From Acidimicrobiia bacterium (GTDB lineage: Bacteria > Actinomycetota > Acidimicrobiia > Acidimicrobiales > Aldehydirespiratoraceae), in NCBI GenBank assembly GCA_022821685.1, contig JAJEDD010000039.1, forward strand, positions 34,962 through 98,961: DNA of 64,000 nt, given 5' to 3'. Both the position numbers and the translations under genes were made by a program. Shown here in pieces: positions 23,756 to 32,670 of the stretch; positions within the stretch are counted from its first letter, which is position 1; every line of letters begins with the position of its first letter. The notes beneath the pieces are model-generated. The model ran no database searches, was not told the origin of the DNA, and saw only the letters and a program-made list of their open reading frames with translations.

Positions 23756-25300
23756 ATGAAGTTCAAGTCAGTGATCGCTCTCGTAGCGGTCCTGGGCCTC
23801 GTCGCCGCCGGCTGCGGCGACGATGACGAGCCCGCAGCCCCCGACACCAGCGCGGCTGATGCCGCCGCCGCAGCCGCGGAGGCCGAGGCTGAAGCGGCTG
23901 CCGCTGAGGCTGCCGCGGCCGAGGCTGAGGCCGCGGAGGCTGAGGCTGCCGCCCAGGAAGCGGCTGCGGAGGCCGAGGCTGCTGCCACCCGGGCTGCGGA
24001 GGCTGAGGCCGCCCTGGCGGCGGCAATGGAAGAGGCCGAGGGCGCGGTCGATCCCGACGTGGTGGCCGAGCTCGAAGCCCAGCTGGCCGCGGCCGAGGCG
24101 GAGGCTGAGGCCGCGGCTGCGGAGGCCGATGCGGCTGCTGCCGCGGCGGAGGAGGCCATGGCCGGACCCGAGCCCATGGTCCAGGCCGTCGACATCAGGG
24201 CCGCGCTCAACGCCGACCTCGACAACTGCGGGCCCGCGCCGTCCGGCGACCCGATCAGGGTCGGCATGGCCATGGACTTCAGCGACGTGGTCGGCTTCGT
24301 CGACATCCCCGGCTCCAAGCTGGTGCCCCACTTCGCCAACCTGATCAACTGCACCGGCGGCGTCAACGGCTCGCCCGTCGAAGTACGGGTCGAGGACGTC
24401 GGCGGCGACGCCACCACCGCCGGCGTGGCCGCCAACGCACTGCTCGACTGGGGCGCGCACTTCATAATCGGCCCGCCCTTCGCCGACTTCACCCTGCCCA
24501 TCCTGCAGGCCACCGGGGGCCAGGTGCCGGTGTTCGTGGCCGCCTCCACCGAGCCCACGCTGTCCGACATCGAGAACAACTCGTTCCTGGTGACCTTCGA
24601 CGACCGGGGCCAGTCCACCGCCGCGGCCGAGTGGGCCCTCGACCAGGGCATCAACCGAGCCTTCGTGTTCACCCAGCCCGGCCCCTACACCGGCTACAAC
24701 CCCGACGTGTTCAAGGAGGTCTTCGAGGCCGGCGGCGGCGAGATCGTCGCTGAGCACACCTACGAGTGGGCCGCCGACACCGACTTCTCGGCCCAGGTGG
24801 CCGATCTGGCCGAGGTGCTCCAGAACAACGAGGCCTTCTTCTCGGCCGCGCTCGGCTTCCAGGTCACCGCGCTGAGGGGCCAGCTCGAAGGCGCCGGGTT
24901 CGACAACATCACCTACATCGGCACCGACGCGCTCGACGCCACCGGCATCGCCTTCGAGGCCAACAACGAGGGCATCGTGCACACGCCCCACATCAACGTC
25001 GAGCCGGGCGGGCTCAACGACCGCCTGCTCCAGGGCTACTCCGCCGCCAACGACGGCGAGGTGCTCGAGAGCCAGGGCTTCATGGGCCTCTACGTCGACT
25101 CCCTGCTGCTGGGCATCCAGGGCATCGCCAACTGCGGCTGCACCGATTCGGCCCAGATCGGCGACGCGGTGGCCCAGATCCAGGGCTTCGAGGGCTTCAG
25201 CGGCACGATCAGCTACGTCGGCACCACCGGCACCCCCCCCAAGTCGGTTCCGATCAAGCGGATCGTCAACGGCCAGGACGTCCTCGTCGAGATGAGGTGA
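23756..25300 (+). CDS. Branched-chain-amino-acid-type ABC substrate-binding lipoprotein with a long Ala/Glu coiled-coil linker
   Basis: The signal peptide ends with the lipobox VAAGC. About 110 residues of Ala/Glu (residues about 29-137) then form a predicted rigid helix or coiled coil before the ligand-binding domain of the Peripla_BP_6 (LivK/UrtA) type (IRVGMAMDFSDVVGFVDIPG, FIIGPPFADFTLPILQ). Such a long helical spacer is unusual for a binding protein and could lift it away from the membrane. A GGAGGAGG site precedes ATG 23756. The permease and fused permease-ATPase follow. Confidence 0.88.
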   Translation: MKFKSVIALVAVLGLVAAGCGDDDEPAAPDTSAADAAAAAAEAEAEAAAAEAAAAEAEAAEAEAAAQEAAAEAEAAATRAAEAEAALAAAMEEAEGAVDPDVVAELEAQLAAAEAEAEAAAAEADAAAAAAEEAMAGPEPMVQAVDIRAALNADLDNCGPAPSGDPIRVGMAMDFSDVVGFVDIPGSKLVPHFANLINCTGGVNGSPVEVRVEDVGGDATTAGVAANALLDWGAHFIIGPPFADFTLPILQATGGQVPVFVAASTEPTLSDIENNSFLVTFDDRGQSTAAAEWALDQGINRAFVFTQPGPYTGYNPDVFKEVFEAGGGEIVAEHTYEWAADTDFSAQVADLAEVLQNNEAFFSAALGFQVTALRGQLEGAGFDNITYIGTDALDATGIAFEANNEGIVHTPHINVEPGGLNDRLLQGYSAANDGEVLESQGFMGLYVDSLLLGIQGIANCGCTDSAQIGDAVAQIQGFEGFSGTISYVGTTGTPPKSVPIKRIVNGQDVLVEMR

Positions 25301-25406
25301 CGGCCGACCGACCAACCATTCCCCCCGGAAACGGCCGCTGACCGAGACCGAGATCGAGCCATGGCGCTTGCAGTGTCTCGGTGCGGGCCGTCCGAAATGA
25401 GCCCGT

Positions 25407-25440
25407 CCGTCGGGGCCGGTGAGTTCATCGGCCCCGACGG
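25407..25440 (+). promoter_or_regulatory. Intercistronic hairpin, 12-bp arms
   Basis: CCGTCGGGGCCG and its exact complement enclose a 10-base loop, 19 bases before the permease ATG. No T-run follows, so it is not a classic terminator. A hairpin here may protect the binding-protein message from 3' decay and lower permease expression. Confidence 0.55.
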
Positions 25441-25458
25441 GGCTCGCGGTGACACGCC

Positions 25459-26346
25459 ATGACCGACCTTGTGCAGAACGTGATCGACGGGCTGGGCCGG
25501 GGCAGCATCTACGCGCTGCTGGCGCTGGGCGTAGCCGTGGTGTTCGGAGTGATGCATCTGCTGAACTTCGCCCACGGGGAACTGATCACCGTGAGCGGCT
25601 ACGCCGCCTACGCCGCGTTCAGCAACGGCTGGTCGTGGTATCTGGTGGCCCCGCTGATCGTGGTGGTGTCGGTGGTCGCCAACGTCGTCATCGAGCGGAT
25701 CGCCTTCAGCCGGGTGCGGGGCTCCTCGGAGTTCACGCAGCTGCTCACCTCCTTCGGCATCCACTTCCTGGTGTCGGCCATCTTCTTGATGTACATCGGG
25801 GCCCGGGTCCAGACCTTCGCCGAGCCGAGCTGGATCGCCGACACCTACTCGCTGGGGCCGCTGCGGGTGGAGGTCTTCGACACCGTGGTCATCATCGTGA
25901 CCATCGTCACCCTGGCCCTCACCGCGGCCGTTCTGCAGCGCACCATGTTCGGGCTGGCGCTGCGGGCCGCGGCCGACGACTTCGATGCGGCCCGACTGAT
26001 GGGCGTCAACTCCGACCGGGTGATCCGCGGCGCCTTCGCCCTGTCGGGTGCGCTGGCCGGCATCGCCGGGATCTTCTGGCTGATGCGGGCCGGACACACC
26101 TCGCCCTCCTCGGGCATCAGCCCGATGCTCAGCGGCGTGCTGGCCGCGCTCATCGGCGGGCTCGGAAGCCTGCGGGGCGCGGTGATCGGGGGACTGGCGC
26201 TGGGCATGGCCGAGGTGATGCTGCGCACCTGGCTGCCGGGAACGGCCGCCGCGCTCACCCAGGGGGTGGTGTTCACCCTGATCGCGCTGTTGTTCATCTT
26301 CCGCCCCGGCGGCATCGTCAATGTGGCCCACGCGGAGCGGGTCTGA
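25459..26346 (+). CDS. Branched-chain-type ABC permease (LivH-like)
   Basis: This 295-aa membrane protein has about eight hydrophobic helices. It starts MTDLVQNVIDGLGRGSIYAL and carries NFAHGELITVSGY and ALRAAADDFDAARLMGVN, the loop that meets the ATPase, both typical of LivH/UrtB permeases. It imports whatever the preceding lipoprotein binds. The stop overlaps the next start (TGATG). Confidence 0.88.
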   Translation: MTDLVQNVIDGLGRGSIYALLALGVAVVFGVMHLLNFAHGELITVSGYAAYAAFSNGWSWYLVAPLIVVVSVVANVVIERIAFSRVRGSSEFTQLLTSFGIHFLVSAIFLMYIGARVQTFAEPSWIADTYSLGPLRVEVFDTVVIIVTIVTLALTAAVLQRTMFGLALRAAADDFDAARLMGVNSDRVIRGAFALSGALAGIAGIFWLMRAGHTSPSSGISPMLSGVLAALIGGLGSLRGAVIGGLALGMAEVMLRTWLPGTAAALTQGVVFTLIALLFIFRPGGIVNVAHAERV

Positions 26347-28262
26347 TGTCTTCGGCGGGCGGATGGGCGCGCAAGCGGCGGCGCGAGGCCGGCCTGCTGT
26401 TCAGTGACCCGCGGCGCGACGTCGCCTTCCCGCTGGCGGGCGGAGTCGTGCTGTTCGCGGCCTTCGTGGGCTCGGGGCTGCTGTACACGGCGGTGGTGGA
26501 GGGCGCCGCGGCCGAGAAGCTGATAACCGCCATGTTCATCGACGCCGTCATGGTGATCGGGATCCAGATCTATGTCGGCAACACCGGTGTGTTCTCCTTC
26601 GGCCACGTCGGCTTCGGGGCAGTGGCCGGTTACGCCTTCGCTCTGTTCGCCATCGCCCCCGACGACAAGCTCACCCGCATACCGGATGCTCCCTGGGGAC
26701 TGGTCGACGTGCACCTGTCGCCGGCTGCGGCCACCGCGGTGGCGGTCGGGGTCACGCTGGTGGTGGCGCTGGTGGTCGGGATCGGGCTGGGACGCTCCGG
26801 AGCGAGGTCGGGCTCGGTGGCGGCCACGGTCATCACCCTGGCCCTGCTGTTCTTCACCCACGAGGTCGCCACCAGCTGGAACGACCTCACCGGCGGCGAG
26901 CGGGCCGGGCTGACCTTCGGGATCGGCGACACGCTCCAGACCCGCACACCGATCTACATCGTGCTGCTCGCCTCGATCATCGCGGCCCTGCTGTTCGCTC
27001 GCAGCAGCGTCGGACGGCTCAGCCACGCCGCCCGCGAGGACAACTTGGCCGCTCGGGCCATGGGCATCGATCCGGTGGTGCAGCAGACGCTGGCGCTGCT
27101 GCTGTCGGTGGCGGTGGTGTCGGTGGCCGCCTCGCTGCGGGTCTACGAGATCGGGAGCCTCCTGCCCGAGTTCTTCTTCTTCAACTACACGCTGCTCACC
27201 CTGGTGATGCTCATCGTGGGCGGCCGCAACGGCGTGACCGGCGCCCTGCTGGGGGTGGCGGTCATCACCGCGGTGCGCGAAAGCGCCCGGCGCATGGGCT
27301 CCGACGGCTACGAGGTGTTCGGGATCGGGCTCGACGGCAATCTCGACTGGGTGTTCCGGGAGGGGCTGCCCACGGTGCTGCTCGGGCTGGCCATGGTCGG
27401 GTTCATGATCTGGCGGCCCAACGGGGTGCTGGGCGACTGGGAGATCGACGCCTGGCTGTCGCGCCGCCTGGTCCGCCGCCGGCCCCCCGCCCCCGCCGCC
27501 GAGGCCCCCGTGCCCGAGGCTGTCGATCTGCGGGCCGGCGGCGTGTCGGTGGAGTTCGGCGGCTTCCGCGCCCTCGACGACGCCACCGTCGAGGTCTCCA
27601 ACCGCGAGATCGTGGGGCTGATCGGCCCCAACGGCGCCGGCAAGACGACCCTGGTGAACGTGATGACCGGCATCGTGAAGCCCACCGCCGGGGAGGTGAG
27701 CCTGGGCGAGCTACCGCTGACCGCGGCGCCGTCGCACGAGATCGCCCGAGCCGGGCTAGTGAGGACGTTCCAGAATCTCAGGCTGTTCACCTCGCTCACC
27801 GTCCGCGAGAACGTGGAGGTGGCCGCGCTGGTGGCCGCCGTCTACCGCAACGGCGGCGACCGGGCCAGCATCGACGCCATCGTGGCCGGCGCCGGTCTGT
27901 GGGACCAGCGGGACCGCCGGGCCGGCCAGCTCGACTACGGCAACTCCCGGCGCTTGGAGCTGGCCCGGGCCGCGGCGGCCGCGCCGGCTTTCCTGCTGCT
28001 CGACGAGCCGACCAGCGGGATGAGCGACGCCGAGTCGCTGGCGATGGTCGACAGCGTCCGGCGAATGGCCGCCGCGGTGGGGGCCGGGGTGCTGGTCATC
28101 GACCACGACCTCAACTTCATCACTGGGATCTGCGACCGGGTCTACTGCCTGGACCAGGGCCGGGTGATCGCCCTCGGCACGCCCAACGAGGTGCAGGCCG
28201 ACGCCGCGGTCCAAGCGGCCTACCTCGGCAGCGCCGCCTCCAACGGTGCGGGGACGCCATGA
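26346..28262 (+). CDS. Fused LivM-type permease and LivG-type ATPase
   Basis: One 638-aa chain joins a LivM permease (residues 1-375, with VGNTGVFSFGHVGFGAVAGY and REDNLAARAMGID) through a Pro/Ala-rich linker to a LivG ATPase (from about 394). The ATPase has Walker A GPNGAGKTTL near residue 430, RTFQNLRLF, the signature region LDYGNSRRLELARA and Walker B FLLLDEPTSGM. No LivF partner gene is in the window, so the ATPase may act as a homodimer. The frame is open upstream to 25419, but ATG 26346 overlaps the LivH stop. Confidence 0.88.
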   Translation: MSSAGGWARKRRREAGLLFSDPRRDVAFPLAGGVVLFAAFVGSGLLYTAVVEGAAAEKLITAMFIDAVMVIGIQIYVGNTGVFSFGHVGFGAVAGYAFALFAIAPDDKLTRIPDAPWGLVDVHLSPAAATAVAVGVTLVVALVVGIGLGRSGARSGSVAATVITLALLFFTHEVATSWNDLTGGERAGLTFGIGDTLQTRTPIYIVLLASIIAALLFARSSVGRLSHAAREDNLAARAMGIDPVVQQTLALLLSVAVVSVAASLRVYEIGSLLPEFFFFNYTLLTLVMLIVGGRNGVTGALLGVAVITAVRESARRMGSDGYEVFGIGLDGNLDWVFREGLPTVLLGLAMVGFMIWRPNGVLGDWEIDAWLSRRLVRRRPPAPAAEAPVPEAVDLRAGGVSVEFGGFRALDDATVEVSNREIVGLIGPNGAGKTTLVNVMTGIVKPTAGEVSLGELPLTAAPSHEIARAGLVRTFQNLRLFTSLTVRENVEVAALVAAVYRNGGDRASIDAIVAGAGLWDQRDRRAGQLDYGNSRRLELARAAAAAPAFLLLDEPTSGMSDAESLAMVDSVRRMAAAVGAGVLVIDHDLNFITGICDRVYCLDQGRVIALGTPNEVQADAAVQAAYLGSAASNGAGTP

Positions 28263-28945
28263 GCGTCGGCTATCCGACCGCTGATGTGGGGCGGCGCCGG
28301 CGGGCCAGCCTCGCCGATGAGGCCGTGACCTACGTTCGGGATCTCATCCTGGCCGGGGCGCTCAAGCCCGGTGCCAAGATCGACCAGGACGCCATCGGCG
28401 AGGCGCTCGGCGTGAGCCGCAGCCCGGTGCGGGAAGCGCTGGTCATCCTCGGGCGCGAGGGTCTGGTGGAAGTAACCCCCCGCCGGGGCGCGTCGGTGGC
28501 CGACCTGTCGCCCGACGACATCATCGACCACTACGAGCTGTTCGGGGTGGTGGCGGGCCGGGCCGCGGCCATGGCCGCGGTGTCGCTCAAGGACGACGAG
28601 ATCGCCGAGCTGGCCGCCATCCACGAGCGCTTCGAGCACGACCGCGGCGAGGACCTCTCCGCGTTGAACAACGCCTTCCACCGGGTGATCAACTCCGCCG
28701 CGCCCCGCCGCACCCGGTGGCTGCTGCAGCTGCTGTTCCGCTCGGTGCCGTCGCGCTACTACGAGTTCATCGAGGGCTGGGACGCGCAGGCCGTCGGACA
28801 TCACGCCGCCATCCTCGAGGCCATCGCGGCCCGCGACGCCGACGGCGCCCGCCGGGCCATGGAGGAGCACCTCCACCAGAGCGGGATCGCGGCGGTGGAG
28901 CTGCTGCAGCGCCGCGGCTACTGGGACCGGGAGGCCGCGCCGTGA
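28259..28945 (+). CDS. GntR-family regulator with FCD domain
   Basis: The winged helix reads YVRDLILAGALKPGAKIDQD, then IGEALGVSRSPVREALVILGREGLVEVTPRRG, the GntR signature. The C-terminal FCD ligand domain has the metal-type ligands in NNAFHRVI and GHHAAILEAIAARD. FadR/FCD regulators answer organic acids or amino acids. The ATG overlaps the transporter stop (ATGA), so it is co-expressed with the importer and likely controls this importer and the catabolic genes that follow. Confidence 0.9.
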   Translation: MSVGYPTADVGRRRRASLADEAVTYVRDLILAGALKPGAKIDQDAIGEALGVSRSPVREALVILGREGLVEVTPRRGASVADLSPDDIIDHYELFGVVAGRAAAMAAVSLKDDEIAELAAIHERFEHDRGEDLSALNNAFHRVINSAAPRRTRWLLQLLFRSVPSRYYEFIEGWDAQAVGHHAAILEAIAARDADGARRAMEEHLHQSGIAAVELLQRRGYWDREAAP

Positions 28946-30135
28946 CCGCCGCCGGAACCGCCCCCCACGCCGTGGCCGCGGCCGACGACTTCGACCTGAT
29001 CCGCAGCGAGGTTCGGCGCCTGTGCGACAAGTACGGCAATGCCTACTGGCGCGGCCTCGAGCCCGACCGCTACCCCGAGGAGTTCGTGGCCGACCTCACC
29101 GAGCACGGCTGGCTCGCCGCGCTGATCCCAGAAGAGTACGGCGGCGGGGGCCTCAGCCTGGCCGGCGCCTCGGTGATCCTGGAGGAGATCTCAGCCAGCG
29201 GCGGCAACCCCGCCGCCTGCCACGCCCAGATGTACGTGATGGGAACCCTGCTTCGGCACGGCTCCGCCGCCCAGAAGCAGCGCTACCTGCCCAAGATCGC
29301 TGACGGCCGGCTGCGCCTGCAGGCCTTCGGGGTGACCGAGCCCGCCGCCGGGTCCGAGACCACCGCCATCCGCACCCGGGCCGAGCGCGACGGCGACGTC
29401 TGGCGGATCAACGGCCAGAAGATCTGGACGTCGCGGGCCCTGCACTCCGACCTCATGCTGCTGCTGGCTAGGACCGCGCCCGCCGGCGCCCACGAGGAGC
29501 GCGCCTCGGGGCTGTCGGTGTTCATCCTGAGGCTGCGGGGCAGCGACGGCGAGCTGGCGCCGGGGCTGACCATCAACCCGATCCCCACCATGATGAACCA
29601 CAACACCACCGAGGTGTTCTTCGACGACGTGTTGGTGGAGGCGGACTGCCTGGTCGGCGCCGAGGGAAGGGGCTTCTCGCACATCCTCGACGGCATGAAC
29701 GCCGAGCGGATCCTGATCGCGGCCGAGTGCATTGGCGACGGCCGGTTCTTCCTCGACCGGGCCACCGGCTACGCCTGCCAGCGCGAGGTGTTCGGCCGTC
29801 CCATCGGCCAGAACCAGGGGGTGCAGTTCCCGCTGGCCAAGGCCTACGCCAACCTCGAGGCGGCCGACCTCATGCGCTGGAAGGCGGCCGACCTGTTCGA
29901 CCGGGGCGAGCCGTGCGGCGCGGAGGCGAACATGGCCAAGATGCTGGCCTCGGAGGCGTCGTGGGAGGCCGGCAACGCCGCGCTGAACACCCACGGCGGG
30001 TTCGGCTTCGCGGTCGAGTACGACATCGAGCGCAAGCTGCGCGAGACCCGCCTGTACCAGGTGGCGCCGGTCAACAACAACCTTGTGCTCGCCTTCATCG
30101 CCCAGAAGTGTCTGGGCCTGCCCAAGAGCTACTGA
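28942..30135 (+). CDS. Acyl-CoA dehydrogenase (first of two)
   Basis: This 397-aa flavoenzyme matches the acyl-CoA dehydrogenase fold: FGVTEPAAGSETTAIRT and WTSRALHSDL in the FAD region, VFGRPIGQNQGVQFPLA, and ALNTHGGFGFAVEYDIERKLRETRLY near the C-terminus. The usual catalytic Glu would lie in the latter region. The start GTG 28942 overlaps the regulator stop (GTGA). It oxidises an acyl-CoA made in this pathway; chain type cannot be told. Confidence 0.88.
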   Translation: MTAAGTAPHAVAAADDFDLIRSEVRRLCDKYGNAYWRGLEPDRYPEEFVADLTEHGWLAALIPEEYGGGGLSLAGASVILEEISASGGNPAACHAQMYVMGTLLRHGSAAQKQRYLPKIADGRLRLQAFGVTEPAAGSETTAIRTRAERDGDVWRINGQKIWTSRALHSDLMLLLARTAPAGAHEERASGLSVFILRLRGSDGELAPGLTINPIPTMMNHNTTEVFFDDVLVEADCLVGAEGRGFSHILDGMNAERILIAAECIGDGRFFLDRATGYACQREVFGRPIGQNQGVQFPLAKAYANLEAADLMRWKAADLFDRGEPCGAEANMAKMLASEASWEAGNAALNTHGGFGFAVEYDIERKLRETRLYQVAPVNNNLVLAFIAQKCLGLPKSY

Positions 30136-30182
30136 GAACATGCGCGGATTGCCCCCAAGCGTCTCGCGGTGCGGCGTTGTCG

Positions 30183-30285
30183 CTCCCGCTCTTGTTCGCT
30201 GCGCTCACGGGCCGCTCGGGCCACGGCCTCGCTATTCGCCCCGCGGGATCCGGAAGGGGAACGGGTCTATCCGCTCGGCCTCTAA
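30183..30285 (+). repeat. Interspersed repeat, variant copy
   Basis: It has the CTCTTGTTCGCTGCGCTCACG core and the CGCTCGGCCTCTAA end of the family, with a different middle segment of about 35 bases. It lies between the acyl-CoA dehydrogenase and MDR genes and breaks an otherwise continuous operon. Confidence 0.78.
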
Positions 30286-30300
30286 CGCCAGGGACCTGTG

Positions 30301-31263
30301 ATGAGAGCCGTCGTCCTCGATGAGTTCAACACCGCTCTGCGCTTCGCCCGCGACCACCCCGAGCCCGATGAGGCGGGTGCAGTGATCGACGTGACCGCCT
30401 GCGGGGTCTGCCACTCCGACCTGCATGTCGTGGAGGGCGTGATTGCCAGTCCGCTGCCGCTGGTGCTCGGCCACGAGGTCACCGGCGTGCATCCGAGGCT
30501 GGGCCCGGTCATGGTGTACGCGCCGTGGGGCTGTCGTTCCTGCGAGTTCTGCGACGAGGGCGTCGAGATGATCTGCGTCGACGCGGCCGAGGCCGGCATT
30601 TTCTCCGACGGCGGGTACGCCGAGAAGATGCGGGTCCCCGACACCGGCTACCTGGCCCCCATCGGCGATCTCGATCCGGTGGTGTGTGCCCCGCTGGCCT
30701 GCGGGGGCCTCACCGCCTACCGGGCCGTCACCCAGGGCCTCGACACCCTGCGCCGCCCGGGCCGTCAGCGCCGGGCACTGGTGATCGGCGCGGGCGGGCT
30801 CGGCCAGTACGCCCTTCGCTATCTGCGGCTGCTGACCGACGCCACCGTCGGCGCCCTCGACCTGTCCGCGGCTAAGCGGGCCACCGCGCTCCAGCGGGGC
30901 GCCCACCGCGCCTACGGGCCCGGCGACGAGCTGCCCCCGTTCGATTTCGTGATCGACTTCATCGGCAGCGAGGCCACTCTGAGCGCGGCTGCGGGCGCGG
31001 TGGCCCGGCGGGGCCTGGTGGCCGTGGTCGGTCTGTGGGGTGGACGCATCCCCTTCGGCTTCGGCGCGGTGCCCCACGAGGCCCATTTCATGACCAGCGT
31101 GTGGGGCAGCCGGGCCCAGCTCGACGAGTTGCTGGCGCTGGCCGGGCGGGAGCCGTCGGTGCTCAACCCGGTGGAGACCCTGCCGCTGGAGCACGCCCAG
31201 ACCGCCCACGACCGGCTCCGAGCCGGCGAGGTCGCCGGAAGGGTGGTGCTGACCGTTGCCTGA
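30301..31263 (+). CDS. Zinc-dependent MDR (alcohol) dehydrogenase
   Basis: The catalytic zinc ligands are seen in CGVCHSDLH and GHEVTG. Structural zinc cysteines lie in CRSCEFCDEGVEMIC, and the NAD(P)-binding GAGGLGQYALRY is intact. At 320 aa it is a short member of the medium-chain family. It should oxidise an alcohol or similar group to a carbonyl. The start is uncertain between 30298 and 30301. It precedes the GS-like gene by 60 bases. Confidence 0.85.
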   Translation: MRAVVLDEFNTALRFARDHPEPDEAGAVIDVTACGVCHSDLHVVEGVIASPLPLVLGHEVTGVHPRLGPVMVYAPWGCRSCEFCDEGVEMICVDAAEAGIFSDGGYAEKMRVPDTGYLAPIGDLDPVVCAPLACGGLTAYRAVTQGLDTLRRPGRQRRALVIGAGGLGQYALRYLRLLTDATVGALDLSAAKRATALQRGAHRAYGPGDELPPFDFVIDFIGSEATLSAAAGAVARRGLVAVVGLWGGRIPFGFGAVPHEAHFMTSVWGSRAQLDELLALAGREPSVLNPVETLPLEHAQTAHDRLRAGEVAGRVVLTVA

Positions 31264-31323
31264 CCCCGAGAGCGAGCGCCCGACCCGTCCATCCGAGAGA
31301 TCGACCAACCCAAGGAGCATCGA

Positions 31324-32667
31324 ATGACCGACGTTGCAGCCGCCCGCAGTTTCGCCGAGCAGTGCGCCGCCGCCGGAGTGCACACCGTGGAGGTGGCCAC
31401 CCCCGACACCCAGGGGCATCTGCGGGGCAAGCGGGTGCCGGTGGACCGCTTCTTCGCCACGGTGGCCGCCGCGGGCGTGGCCATCGCCGATGCCATCTTC
31501 GTGATGGACGCCCAGGACGACCTGACCGACAACCCCTACATCAACATGGACACCGGCTATCTCGACTGCAAGCTGATGCCCGATCTGTCCACCGGCCGGA
31601 TTCTCGCTCACCGGCCCGGCTACGCCATCGTGTTCACCGACGTGGCCGACGAGCACGGCCGCCCCCATCCGCTGGGGCCGCGCCGAGTGCTGGCCCGCCA
31701 GATCGAGCGCTGCCGGGGCCTCGGCTACGAGCCGGTGGCGGCCACCGAGCTCGAGTTCTACCTGTGCCGGCCCGACTGGAGCCCCGTGCAGAACCACATC
31801 AAGTACTCGTCGCTGACCGACGCGGTGGACCTAGAGGACTGCATCGCCGAGATGCGGGCCGGGCTGCTCGGTGCCGGGCTCGACGTGGAGTCCTCCAACG
31901 CCGAGTACGGGCCGGGCCAGATGGAGGTCAACATCGCCTACGGCAGCGCCATGGACGTGGCCGACGAGACGGTGCTGTTCAAGAGCATCGTCAAGCAGGT
32001 GGCCCACGCCCACGGCATGAGCGCCACCTTCATGCCCAAGCTGTGGGCCGACCAGACCGGCTCGGGGATGCATGTCCACACCAGCCTCAACGCGGGCGGT
32101 GCCAACGCCTTCGCCGACTCCGACGGCGCCCCCAACGAGCTGATGTCGAAGTGGCTCGGCGGCCTGACCGCCCACGCCGAGAGCCTCAGCCTGCTGGGCT
32201 CGCCCACCGACAACGGGGCCAAGCGGGTCAGGCCCTACACCTTCGCGCCCACCCATGTGCATTGGGGCCTCGACAACCGCACGGTGATGGCCCGCTGCAT
32301 CACCGAGGCCGGCTCGGCCGCCAACCGGGTGGAGTTCCGCTCCGCGGGCGCCGACGCCAACCCCCATCTGATGATCGCCGGAGTGCTGGCCGCGGGCTGC
32401 GACGGGCTCGAACGAGGCCTTGAGCCGCCGCCGATGAGCGAGGGCGACCTGTACACCAACCCCGGCGACTGCGCTCCGCTGCCGGCCACGCTGGCCGACG
32501 CCATCGCCGCCTTCGAGGGCAGCGCCCTGGCCGCCGCGCTGGGGGAGGAGTTCTCCACCAACTATCTGTGCACCGCCAACCACGAGCTGGCCCTGGCCGC
32601 CGAGCACTCGCCCAACCCCGAAGACGTCAACGACTGGGAGCGGGCCCGTTTCGCGGCGCACTGCTGA
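31324..32667 (+). CDS. Glutamine-synthetase-like gamma-glutamyl ligase
   Basis: The 447-aa protein has the GS active-site strands ATELEFYLC, GPGQMEVNIAYG, GSGMHVHTSL and ANRVEFRSAGADANPHL. The divergent N-terminus and the catabolic setting favour a GlnA-like enzyme that adds glutamate to an amine (PuuA, IpuC or anilide ligases) over housekeeping glutamine synthetase. In Mycobacterium smegmatis a GS-like gene lies beside the secondary-amine P450 operon, which supports an amine substrate. A CCAAGGAGCATCG site precedes the ATG. Confidence 0.82.
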   Translation: MTDVAAARSFAEQCAAAGVHTVEVATPDTQGHLRGKRVPVDRFFATVAAAGVAIADAIFVMDAQDDLTDNPYINMDTGYLDCKLMPDLSTGRILAHRPGYAIVFTDVADEHGRPHPLGPRRVLARQIERCRGLGYEPVAATELEFYLCRPDWSPVQNHIKYSSLTDAVDLEDCIAEMRAGLLGAGLDVESSNAEYGPGQMEVNIAYGSAMDVADETVLFKSIVKQVAHAHGMSATFMPKLWADQTGSGMHVHTSLNAGGANAFADSDGAPNELMSKWLGGLTAHAESLSLLGSPTDNGAKRVRPYTFAPTHVHWGLDNRTVMARCITEAGSAANRVEFRSAGADANPHLMIAGVLAAGCDGLERGLEPPPMSEGDLYTNPGDCAPLPATLADAIAAFEGSALAAALGEEFSTNYLCTANHELALAAEHSPNPEDVNDWERARFAAHC

Positions 32668-32670
32668 GTT

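Noticed and set aside
23768..25315. Minus-strand open frame of 515 codons opposite the binding protein
   Set aside because: GC-rich antisense artefact; the plus strand has a signal peptide, a ribosome-binding site and a family match.
25419..26345. Long open frame joined to the LivM-LivG gene, giving 947 codons
   Set aside because: The first 309 codons are Arg/Gly-rich shadow of the LivH gene in another frame; the ATG at 26346 overlaps the LivH stop.
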